NCBI GenBank assembly: GCA_001184205.1
Contig: LBMP01000004.1
Span: forward strand, 137,755-201,754
Source: Desulfocarbo indianensis
Lineage (GTDB): Bacteria; Desulfobacterota; Desulfarculia; Desulfarculales; Desulfarculaceae
Length of the DNA stretch: 64,000 bases
Direction: 5' to 3'
Under the pieces are notes generated by a model. It was not told the DNA's origin, ran no database searches, and saw only the letters and a program-made list of their open reading frames with translations. Shown one piece after another: positions 52,278 through 60,646 of the stretch; within the stretch, counting starts at the first letter, position 1, and each line of letters starts with the position of its first letter. Made by a program: the position numbers and the translations under genes.

Positions 52278-52790
52278 ATGAACAGCGAACAACTATTGGC
52301 CGATTTGGTGGAACGGATTCAGAACCGGTTCTTCGGCAAGTATCGCGGTGTGGTGAGCCAGGTTGACGGGGCGACCTTGCGCATCAAGGCCAAGGTGCCT
52401 GCGGTGTTGGGTGATCAGGACTGCGGCTGGGCCATGCCCTGCGTGCCGTATGCCGGTGACCAGGTAGGCATGGCCTTTCTGCCGGAGGTGGGGGCGGGCG
52501 TTTGGATAGAGTTCGAGGGCGGCGACGTGTCGTTTCCCATATGGTCGGGCTGCTATTGGCGCAGCGGCGAAATCCCCAGCCAGGCCAAGCCCAAGGTCAA
52601 GGCCATCGTCACCAACCGCAACGCGGTGCTGGTGATAGACGATGATCAAGGTACCGTGGAACTGAGCGACAACAACCAAAACAAGGTGACCCTCTCGTCG
52701 GAGGGAATCGTATTGGAACGCGCCGGTAAAAAGGTGGCGGTGCTCACCGATAAGGTGGCGGTCAATGACGGCGGTTTGGAGGTCATCTAG
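52278..52790 (+). CDS. Spike protein with gp5/baseplate-V OB fold
   Basis: The 170-residue protein has the gp5/VgrG OB-fold pattern: KYRGVVSQVDG, AMPCVPYAGDQVGMAFLP, VWIEFEGGDVSFPIWSG. A short beta-strand end (VLVIDDDQGTVELSDN) may be a spike needle. It starts two bases after the hub gene stop. It is the second half of the usual VgrG-like protein. Confidence 0.9.
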   Translation: MNSEQLLADLVERIQNRFFGKYRGVVSQVDGATLRIKAKVPAVLGDQDCGWAMPCVPYAGDQVGMAFLPEVGAGVWIEFEGGDVSFPIWSGCYWRSGEIPSQAKPKVKAIVTNRNAVLVIDDDQGTVELSDNNQNKVTLSSEGIVLERAGKKVAVLTDKVAVNDGGLEVI

Positions 52791-52796
52791 GCAACC

Positions 52797-53126
52797 ATGG
52801 GCACCCTGCTCACCACCAATACCGTGATGCAATGCCCGCACGGCGGCATGGTCAATATCGTTTGCGCAAATCAGATGGCCAAGGCCGATGGCGGGCAGAT
52901 ATTGCGGGCCGGCGATGTATACACCATAGCGGGTTGCCCTTTGACTATCTCCGGAGCGCCGCATCCCTGTGTGACGGTTGAATGGACCCTGCCGTCTTTG
53001 CGCAGCAAGGCGATAGGCGACAGCGCGCTGACCACGGACAGCATCGGACTTTGCAAAGCAGCCGATCAGGCCGTGCAAGGCGTGGTCATTATCCAACAGA
53101 CCCAAATGAAAGCGAGCGCCATATGA
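52797..53126 (+). CDS. PAAR-like spike-tip protein
   Basis: A 109-residue beta-rich protein with MQCPHGGMV near residue 11 and SGAPHPCVTVEW near 52. This arrangement of His and Cys is typical of the DUF4280/PAAR-like tips that sharpen the spike and bind a metal. Its stop overlaps the gp25 start (ATGA). No effector is fused to it. Confidence 0.82.
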   Translation: MGTLLTTNTVMQCPHGGMVNIVCANQMAKADGGQILRAGDVYTIAGCPLTISGAPHPCVTVEWTLPSLRSKAIGDSALTTDSIGLCKAADQAVQGVVIIQQTQMKASAI

Positions 53127-53518
53127 AATTCCCCATGGGGCCGACTCGCCATGATTACAGTTTTCCCTTACGCATCGGACCGGCGCAGCGCCAGGCCGAA
53201 CGGGTCTCCTATCAGGAACACGTGGCGCAGTTGATCCGGCAGGCGCTCATGACCACGCCGGGCGAACGCGTGTGCCTGCCTGAGTTCGGCTGCGGCCTGC
53301 GAAGATTGATCTTCGCGCCGCTGAGCAAGGAGCTGGAAGCCACTGCTGAGATTTTGGTCAGGCAAACCCTGGAGACCTACCTGGCAGAGCACATCAAGGT
53401 GCGCACGGTAAAAGTGGAGGAGGCGGCGGGCACATCAGATGGCGTTTTGCAGATATTGATCGAATACACCTTGCTGGAAACCCAAACCAGCCAGCAAGTG
53501 ACTTTGGAGATGCGTTAG
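53123..53518 (+). CDS. GPW/gp25 baseplate wedge protein (Afp9-like)
   Basis: The 131-residue protein has the gp25 core: VAQLIRQALMTTPGERVCLPEFGCGLR and LILFAPL-type residues (here LIFAPLSKE), followed by strands. It starts the baseplate wedge and sheath assembly. Overlaps the PAAR-like gene and precedes the large baseplate protein by one base. Confidence 0.92.
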   Translation: MKFPMGPTRHDYSFPLRIGPAQRQAERVSYQEHVAQLIRQALMTTPGERVCLPEFGCGLRRLIFAPLSKELEATAEILVRQTLETYLAEHIKVRTVKVEEAAGTSDGVLQILIEYTLLETQTSQQVTLEMR

Positions 53519-53519
53519 C

Positions 53520-55859
53520 ATGGCCGGAGTCAAAAATAGAATCCTGGAGCTACTGGGCTCCGACACCCTTAACGGAATCGACTACGTGGAGGTGCGGCGG
53601 GACGAGCCCAAGCGCCTGTTCGTGCATTTCTTTAATCACGTAGAGGTTCACGCGCCGGATTTGGCGGTGACCATAACCGGCGGCGATTTGGTGCCGCAAG
53701 TAGAGCCGGAGACGGTGGCGGACGGCGATTGGCATTTGGACGCGCAAGGACGGCAAGTGTTGACCCTGCGGGTGCCGGACCGGGGTGGTTTTTCCACCTA
53801 TACATTGAAAATGGAAAACGCGCCGCGCCTTGACCCCTATTTCAACGCGGTGCAGTTCTCCTTCTTCGCCTTCTGCCCTTCGCTGATTGATTGCCGCTTG
53901 CCGGATGAGTATTGCCCCGAAGACGAAACGACGCGGCCGCGCATTGATTATCTGGCCAAGGATTACGAATCGCTCCGCTTGGCCTTGAGCGAGTTCTCCA
54001 ACGAGCGTTATCCCGAATGGCGCGAAAGATCCGAAGCCGACCTCGGCGTGGTGATGCTGGAGTTGCTCAGCGCCGTGGCCGACGACTTGAGCTATTTACA
54101 GGACCGGATTCACCAGGAAGGCGCCCTGGCCAACGCCCAGGAGAGAAGGTCCTTGTTGCGCCTGGCTCGGCTGGTGGATTACGAGCCGAGGCCGCTGACC
54201 AGCGCGCGGACTCTCCTGCAATGCATGGTGGATGCCCATTCGCTGCCGGCGGGAGTGCGAGTGAGCGCGCGCACACCGGAAGGCGGTGACGTGGTATTCG
54301 AGATAGGGGGCGGCCTGTACGACGCAAGCCAATACCCGGTCAGTCCAGCTTGGAATGAGTTGGAGCCTTATTGGTGGGACGATGATGACCGCTGCTTGGA
54401 GCCCCAAGCCAACTCCATGTTTGTCAAGGGAATCGGCCACGGACTGCTGCCCGGCCTGGACTTGCTCATAGACACCCAGGCCGAGACCAGCGCTGACCCG
54501 CCGGTGCGTCAGGTGGTCAGGTTGACGGCCGCCGAAGAGATGAGCGATCCCCTGTATAGCCAGGATGTCACCCTGATACACTGGCGCCGGGAAGACGCGC
54601 TTAGCAAGTATCACGATTTGACCCGCACCTTGCTGAAGGGCAATCTGGTGCCCGCCACCCAAGGCGAGAGGCAAGTGGAGTCTTTCGCCATCGGGCAAGC
54701 GCCGCCGCAAGCTTCCGGCACGCTATTGGCCACCGAGCGCTTGGATAAAAACAGCAGCGCCGCCAAGGCCTATTGGCAATACCTACATACTCTGGTGCTG
54801 CACCCCTTGGCATATTTGGAAGACGAGGCGAGCGGCGAAATTAAGCCGGAGATAATGCTCACCGCCAAAGGCGAGCCGGATCAGCCATGGCGCTGGGTGC
54901 GGAGCATCTTGAGCGCGGGGCCCTATGAAAAGGCGTTCACCTTGGAGCCGGGCGCCTGGCGCGCCATCGCCGATACCGATATGGGCGTGGCGCGTGACTA
55001 CGACGGCTCGGACGGGGAAACCATCCGCTTCGGCGACGGCGATTTCGGCGAACTGCCCAACCAGGGTGATTTCTTCGAAGTCCGTTACCGGACCAGTAAA
55101 GGTCAGGCGGGAAACCTCCCCGCTGACACCATCAACGACGTGGACCCGGCCTGGCGCGGGATACTGTTGCAGGCAAACAATCCCTTTGCCGCTTACGGCG
55201 GCGCTAACCAGGAGAGCATCCAAAAGATAAAACAGCGCGCGCCGGAGGCATTTCGGGCTAAGACTTTCCGCGCGGTTAGGCCGGAGGATTACGACCTGGC
55301 AGTGCAGAGCCTGCCCTGGGCGCAGCGCTCCGGCACGGTATTCCGCTGGACGGGCAGTTGGCCCACCATCTTCACCACCGCCGATCCCTTTGATTCCGGC
55401 GAAATCCAGCCTGAACAGCACCGTGAGCTCATCGACCTGCTGAACCGCCGCCGTTTGGCGGGCTATGAATGCTACGCGCCGCAAGCGGTCTATGTGTCCT
55501 TTGACCTCATGATCACGGTGTGCGCCCAGCCCAATGCTTTCCAAGGCGATGTGTTGGCCGGGCTACAACGGCGCTTGAGCCCGCGTCGTGGTCCCGATGG
55601 AGTACCCGGCTTTTTCCATTACGACAACTACAGCCTGGGCACGCCCTTCCGGCGGAGCAAGCTGGAGGCCGCAATTCATGAGGTGCCCGGCATAGCAGGA
55701 GTCATATCCATCAAATACCGCAGGCGCGGGCTCTTCAACCAGTTCAGGGAACTGCCGGAGCAGGTTCGTTTCGCGCCGGGCCAGATTTTGCGATTGGATA
55801 ACAATCCCAGCCGGCCGGAGAGGGGCTCTTTCCGGCTGTCAGTCGAGGGGGGCAAATGA
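53520..55859 (+). CDS. Large baseplate wedge protein (gp6/J-like), Afp11-type
   Basis: The 779-residue protein is a J/gp6-like wedge component. RIDYLAKDYESLRLAL near residue 140 and LGVVMLELLSAVADDLSYLQDRI near 175-197 are the hallmark. The mid-C region has AFRAVRPEDYDLAVQSLPW-like residues. It forms the ring that changes state on firing. Its end overlaps the next baseplate gene (ATGA). Confidence 0.9.
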   Translation: MAGVKNRILELLGSDTLNGIDYVEVRRDEPKRLFVHFFNHVEVHAPDLAVTITGGDLVPQVEPETVADGDWHLDAQGRQVLTLRVPDRGGFSTYTLKMENAPRLDPYFNAVQFSFFAFCPSLIDCRLPDEYCPEDETTRPRIDYLAKDYESLRLALSEFSNERYPEWRERSEADLGVVMLELLSAVADDLSYLQDRIHQEGALANAQERRSLLRLARLVDYEPRPLTSARTLLQCMVDAHSLPAGVRVSARTPEGGDVVFEIGGGLYDASQYPVSPAWNELEPYWWDDDDRCLEPQANSMFVKGIGHGLLPGLDLLIDTQAETSADPPVRQVVRLTAAEEMSDPLYSQDVTLIHWRREDALSKYHDLTRTLLKGNLVPATQGERQVESFAIGQAPPQASGTLLATERLDKNSSAAKAYWQYLHTLVLHPLAYLEDEASGEIKPEIMLTAKGEPDQPWRWVRSILSAGPYEKAFTLEPGAWRAIADTDMGVARDYDGSDGETIRFGDGDFGELPNQGDFFEVRYRTSKGQAGNLPADTINDVDPAWRGILLQANNPFAAYGGANQESIQKIKQRAPEAFRAKTFRAVRPEDYDLAVQSLPWAQRSGTVFRWTGSWPTIFTTADPFDSGEIQPEQHRELIDLLNRRRLAGYECYAPQAVYVSFDLMITVCAQPNAFQGDVLAGLQRRLSPRRGPDGVPGFFHYDNYSLGTPFRRSKLEAAIHEVPGIAGVISIKYRRRGLFNQFRELPEQVRFAPGQILRLDNNPSRPERGSFRLSVEGGK

Positions 55860-58234
55860 GCGATCAAGACACGATTTGCCCTTGCCAAAAGCAGGCCAGT
55901 CCCGAGCCATGCCAAAACCAGGCCGGCCTGCATAGGGTTGACTACCGCCTGGGCGATTTTGATTCATTCCGCCAGGCTCTGCTGCGGCCCTTGCCCGGCG
56001 AGGAGGCGTTGGCGGCGTGGCGGCCTGCTCCCCAGGGCGACTTGGTGGTGCAAATCCTGGAGTGGTGGGCATACCTGGCCGATGTGCTGAGCCTCTATGA
56101 AGAGCGGAGCCTCAACGAGAATCTGCTGGCCGCAGCGGAACTGGATGAAAGCGTCAGTCGTCTGGTGGAGATACTAGGCTATCGCCCGCGGCCCGGCATA
56201 GCCGCCTCGGCCAAAGTTGGTTTCCTGATGAGCGGCAAAAAGTCGGTCGCCGTACCGGCGGGATTGGGCATCGACAGCAAGCCGGCTGCTGGCAAGGAGG
56301 CACAGACCTTTGAAACCAGCGCCGCGCTGGCTCTGCGGTGGCCCGACGCGGTGGCCGTGGAACCCACGGGCAACATGGCCGGCATAGACGGATGCCTGTA
56401 TTTGAACGGTGAGGTGTCCGGCCTCGACCCCGGCGAAATGCTGGTCCTGGAACCCATGCCGGGGCAATCCGGCTCCCGTGCCCTGCTGCGCCTGGCCTCG
56501 GCCACGCCAGGCAAGGACAGCGCGGGAAAGCCATACACCAGGCTGGCGCTGCAAGGCGGCTATAGCCTCCCCTCGGCCGAGGCCGGCCAATACCGCCTGT
56601 TGCGCAGCCGGCGCTCGGCGGGCCTGTGGAAATACCCGCTCACCAGCCACACGGCGGTGGTGGAAATGCTCACCTTGGATAGCCTGCTGCGGCAGGCCAG
56701 CCCGGGCGAGCCCATGGTGCTGTGGGCCGACGCCAACTCAGGCCTGGCTCCGGCGCTGCTGGCCATCACCTCCGTGGACGAGGCCATATGGTATGCCAAC
56801 GGCGATGGCCCCTCGGCGCCGTCCGATCCGCAAAAGGCTATCGCCCTGCCGGTGACCAGGCTGGATTATGAGCCCGGCCTTTTGAGCAACGCGGATCAAT
56901 GGGAAAACGCCCGTAGCAAGGCGCGCCTGCTCTTGGACTGGCAACCGGCGGGCCGACTGCGCAACGCGCCCGTGGATGTCTACGCCGGCCTACCCCTGGA
57001 ACTGCGGGCCCAGAACCAGGAGAGTTTCGCCATTGGCCAGGGCCAGGAAGTCTTCATCCAAGACGCCGACGGCAACGGAGTGTTGGCCGTGGTGAGCGTG
57101 CTGCAAAGTTCACCGCAACGCATGCAGATACTGTCCTGCGGTGCGGAGCCGGTTTCCCTGAAAACGCCGCTCAAGGTTATTCACAACCTGGCGGCGGCGA
57201 CCAGGGGCAAAACCGTGGCTCGGGAAATTTTGGGCAGCGGCAACGGCGCCCTGGCCGGGCAGGAATTCGTGCTGAAGAAAACGCCCCTCACCTATCTTCC
57301 CTCGGGCGACTCCTACAAGAGCACCTTGCGGGTCTACGTGGATGGTGTTTTGTGGGAGGAGAAGCCAAGCTTTTTCGAGCAGCGGCCCGACGCTCAAATA
57401 TACGTCACTCGCGAAGACCAGGCGCAGAAGACCCACGTCATGTTCGGTGACGGCGTCAATGGCTCCCGCCTGCCAACGGGCCGCGACAACGTGGTGGCAA
57501 CCTACCGCTTCGGCAGCGGCGAGGACGCACCCGGCGCTGGTACCCTGACCGTGCTTAACAAGCCGGTGCCAGGCTTGCGGGCGGTGTGCAACCCGGTGGC
57601 TGCCGGAGGAGGGGCCGATCCGGAGCCGGCCGACGAGATTCGTCGCTATGCACCGCGCTCGGTGCTCACCTTTGGCCGGGCCATATCGGCCGATGATTAC
57701 CAGGTCGTGGCGGCTCAAGCACCTGGAGTGAAAAGGGTGCGCGCGGTTTATGATTGGAATGCCATGGAGCAGCGCGCGACCGTAAATCTTTACGTGGGTG
57801 ACACCCCCCAAGCGGTGCAATCGGCACGCGACGCTCTGACCATATCCGCCGATCCCAACCGGCCAGTGAACGTGATGCCGGCGACGCCGGTTGACATGGC
57901 TCTGTTCGGCCTGGTGAGGGTCAAGCCAAAGTACGCGCCCAAGGAAGTTTCCCTGGCAGTGCGACACGCCTTGGCCGATCCGGACGAGGGTCTAATGGGC
58001 GTCAACCGGACAGAAGTGGGGCAAGGCTTTTTCTTCAGTCAACTGTCCGCGGCCTGCCTGAGGGTGGAAGGAGTGGAGTCCTTTGTGGGGGCCTTGATCT
58101 TCTTTTCCCGGCCAGACCCCGTGACTGGCTTGTATTTCGCTTGGCCGCCACGGCTGGCGGTCAACGATGACGAGTTCTTCCGGCTGCACGCCGGTTTGAC
58201 CTTCATATTCACGGAAGTGTTGAGCAGTGTTTGA
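55856..58234 (+). CDS. Second large baseplate assembly protein (J-like)
   Basis: A 792-residue paralogue-like baseplate protein with DSFRQALLRPLPGEE near residue 34, ILEWWAYLADVLSLYEERSLNENLL near 65-90, and a late ISADDYQVVAAQAPGVKRVRAVYDW. Two large J-like proteins in tandem are common in eCIS loci. A Cys-rich leader (CPCQKQ) of about 20 residues starts it. The end overlaps the tail-I-like gene by eight bases. Confidence 0.9.
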   Translation: MSDQDTICPCQKQASPEPCQNQAGLHRVDYRLGDFDSFRQALLRPLPGEEALAAWRPAPQGDLVVQILEWWAYLADVLSLYEERSLNENLLAAAELDESVSRLVEILGYRPRPGIAASAKVGFLMSGKKSVAVPAGLGIDSKPAAGKEAQTFETSAALALRWPDAVAVEPTGNMAGIDGCLYLNGEVSGLDPGEMLVLEPMPGQSGSRALLRLASATPGKDSAGKPYTRLALQGGYSLPSAEAGQYRLLRSRRSAGLWKYPLTSHTAVVEMLTLDSLLRQASPGEPMVLWADANSGLAPALLAITSVDEAIWYANGDGPSAPSDPQKAIALPVTRLDYEPGLLSNADQWENARSKARLLLDWQPAGRLRNAPVDVYAGLPLELRAQNQESFAIGQGQEVFIQDADGNGVLAVVSVLQSSPQRMQILSCGAEPVSLKTPLKVIHNLAAATRGKTVAREILGSGNGALAGQEFVLKKTPLTYLPSGDSYKSTLRVYVDGVLWEEKPSFFEQRPDAQIYVTREDQAQKTHVMFGDGVNGSRLPTGRDNVVATYRFGSGEDAPGAGTLTVLNKPVPGLRAVCNPVAAGGGADPEPADEIRRYAPRSVLTFGRAISADDYQVVAAQAPGVKRVRAVYDWNAMEQRATVNLYVGDTPQAVQSARDALTISADPNRPVNVMPATPVDMALFGLVRVKPKYAPKEVSLAVRHALADPDEGLMGVNRTEVGQGFFFSQLSAACLRVEGVESFVGALIFFSRPDPVTGLYFAWPPRLAVNDDEFFRLHAGLTFIFTEVLSSV

Positions 58235-60635
58235 AGACCGCGATCTATGGGCGGCTTATTACGCCCAGAAGCTGTGGAGTCTGCTCCCCGAAGTTTACCG
58301 GGCCAGCGACAGCGACCATCCCGAGAAGGACGGCCCCTTGCGGGAGTTGGTGGAGCGCCTGGCGGAGCAGATCGCCTGGATGCGCCGGAGCATCGAGCGC
58401 ACCTGGGAGAACCAGTCCATCGAGTCCTGCGACGATTGGCTGATCCCCTACCTCGGCGACCTGCTGGCCTGCAATCTGGTAGCGGGCTTAGACGCGCGCG
58501 GACAAAGATTGGACGTGGCCAAGACCATATACTACCGGCGGTGCAAGGGCACCTTGGGCGTCCTGGAGGAAATCGCCTCCGACATCACCGGCTGGAGCGC
58601 CAGGGCGGTGGAGTTTTTCCGGCACTTGTCGCGCACCCGCCACGCCTTTGATCCTCCCATCGGCTTGGACCGGCCATCAGCGGTATTGCAAGGCCTGGCC
58701 GGCACCAGGAGCGGCTCCCCTGCCGGCGGGTTCGCGGATTTACGCTTCCGGGTCTCGGCCCAGGACGCTCACGGGCCGTTCGATGAATTCCATCACTTCG
58801 CCGATTTCCGGCGCGGCCGGGCTTGGCTGGGTTGGTACAACATTCCAAAGCTCGGGTTTTTCCTTTGGCGACTGCATAGCTTTGGCTGCGCCTTGACCAC
58901 ACCGGTGGAGGACGCCGCTTGTCCAGGCCAGTTCACCTTTGACCCCAGCGGCCGGGAGATAGCGCTCTTCGCGGCCAACCGGCGGGATCAATCCCAGTAC
59001 GGCGATGCCTGGGTGACGCCGGACGAATGGATGCTGCCCACCGCCATCAGCCACGACCTGTGGTTGGCTGAAAAGGCCAAGCTATACCCGGACTCCTTGG
59101 CCTTGTACCGCGTGGGCAACAACCTGGTCGATCTTTTGCCAATTGATGAAAACCCGATCATGACCGAACGCGGGCGCTTCGATCTAAAGGCAGTCCTTCC
59201 GGTCGACGCGATCCCTTTGGTCGCTTACCATTACGGCTTTTCCTCCAGGATCGGGGCCGGCCCTTACGATCGTCGCGCTCTGGACCTGGAGGAGATAGGC
59301 CAGCCTGCCGCGCCGGAAACCGAAGTCGCCGGCGGCGACAACGACCTGGCCGTCCAACTGAGCGCCTTGGGTGTAAGCGGCATGGCAACAGTGAAAGATT
59401 CACTCACCTACAACAGGCTGGACGATTTGAACGGCGTGGCGAACCTGACCATAAGCACCGAGCAAAACCAAAGGCCGCTGGTACGCCTGACAGAAGGCGC
59501 TTGGCTGGTGCAAGGTGCGGCAGAGGATTCGCGACTGGCCTTGGAAGGGCTATGGCTCTGCGGAAACGACCTTGTGCTGCGGGGCGAGTTCCAAGAGGTT
59601 GCCTTAACATGCGTCACCTTGGACCCCGGCGAGGAGCTTGATGATACGGGCAAGCGTCCCGTGGCCGTTGATGATCAGCCTCTTGCGCCGACCACACTAT
59701 GGATCGAGGGTAATGTGGGTCGCCTGATAATACGCCGCTCCATCTGCGGACCCATTAGGGCGAGGCTGGGCGGCGTGGTGGGCGAAACAATCATTCAAGA
59801 CAGCATCGTGCAGGGGATGCGTGGCGGCGGCGAAGAGCAGTTCCAGCCGGGAGAAATCATTGACTCCCTGCGGCTGGCGCAGTTGCTTAAGATGGGCAGC
59901 GGCCACTTGCTGGATTTCTTGCGGGACGGTTTTACCTCGGAACTGCTGGACGCTTTGCAAAGCCATGACGGGGAAAGCATCCCCACGGCGGAACTGATCG
60001 GTCTCATGGTCGAGGGCCTCAACGCGGCCCTGGCGCGGGAAGGTCTGTACCAAGCGATGGTCTTGGAACAGATCGGGCTGCCCCAGGAATTGGAAGACCG
60101 GGCCGCGACAATCGTGCCCGGCGCTGATCCGACGCGACTGAACCGCAAGCTTTTGGAAGCGGCTTATCCTCATGAGCTAGGGCAGGCGGCCCTGGCCTTG
60201 GGGGGTGGCGAATTGCACTTGGTCCGCACCGCCATCCTAGGGCGCGCCTTTGCCAGAAGAATTTCAGCCAGTGAAACTATCTTTAGCGGCTTCGCGCGGG
60301 CCGAGGACGTACAAGACGGATGCGTGCGTTTCAGCGCCTACGTGCGGGGCAGCCTTTTGCGCCAGCCCTATGAGAGCGTGCAGATAAGGGAACGCAACGC
60401 GGTTTTCGCAAGCCAAAGATTCGGGCGTCCCAATTATGCTCAATTGGCCCGCCTGGCCGATTTGGAAATTATCACGCCCGAGCCCGGAGACAGCATTTTG
60501 ACCGGCGCGGAGAACGGCTCGGAAATGGGCGCATTCGCCCTGGAGAAAAACCCCATCAAGGAACGCGGTCTGTTGATCAAGCTGAGGGAATACATGCCCA
60601 TCGGCTTGACGCCGGTTCTTATCTACCAAAGCTAG
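58227..60635 (+). CDS. Tail-protein I-like baseplate protein with long C-terminal extension
   Basis: The first 200 or so residues match P2 gpI-like tail proteins (LWSLLPEVYRASD, ESCDDWLIPYLGDLL, YYRRCKGTLGVLEEIA). The total of 802 residues is three to four times gpI. The remainder has many short beta segments and an ALDLEEIGQP/VVGETIIQDS pattern that could be a beta-helix or fibre-holding part. The GTG overlaps the previous gene. It likely links the baseplate to fibres. Confidence 0.82.
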   Translation: MFEDRDLWAAYYAQKLWSLLPEVYRASDSDHPEKDGPLRELVERLAEQIAWMRRSIERTWENQSIESCDDWLIPYLGDLLACNLVAGLDARGQRLDVAKTIYYRRCKGTLGVLEEIASDITGWSARAVEFFRHLSRTRHAFDPPIGLDRPSAVLQGLAGTRSGSPAGGFADLRFRVSAQDAHGPFDEFHHFADFRRGRAWLGWYNIPKLGFFLWRLHSFGCALTTPVEDAACPGQFTFDPSGREIALFAANRRDQSQYGDAWVTPDEWMLPTAISHDLWLAEKAKLYPDSLALYRVGNNLVDLLPIDENPIMTERGRFDLKAVLPVDAIPLVAYHYGFSSRIGAGPYDRRALDLEEIGQPAAPETEVAGGDNDLAVQLSALGVSGMATVKDSLTYNRLDDLNGVANLTISTEQNQRPLVRLTEGAWLVQGAAEDSRLALEGLWLCGNDLVLRGEFQEVALTCVTLDPGEELDDTGKRPVAVDDQPLAPTTLWIEGNVGRLIIRRSICGPIRARLGGVVGETIIQDSIVQGMRGGGEEQFQPGEIIDSLRLAQLLKMGSGHLLDFLRDGFTSELLDALQSHDGESIPTAELIGLMVEGLNAALAREGLYQAMVLEQIGLPQELEDRAATIVPGADPTRLNRKLLEAAYPHELGQAALALGGGELHLVRTAILGRAFARRISASETIFSGFARAEDVQDGCVRFSAYVRGSLLRQPYESVQIRERNAVFASQRFGRPNYAQLARLADLEIITPEPGDSILTGAENGSEMGAFALEKNPIKERGLLIKLREYMPIGLTPVLIYQS

Positions 60636-60646
60636 GAGGTGAAGCG

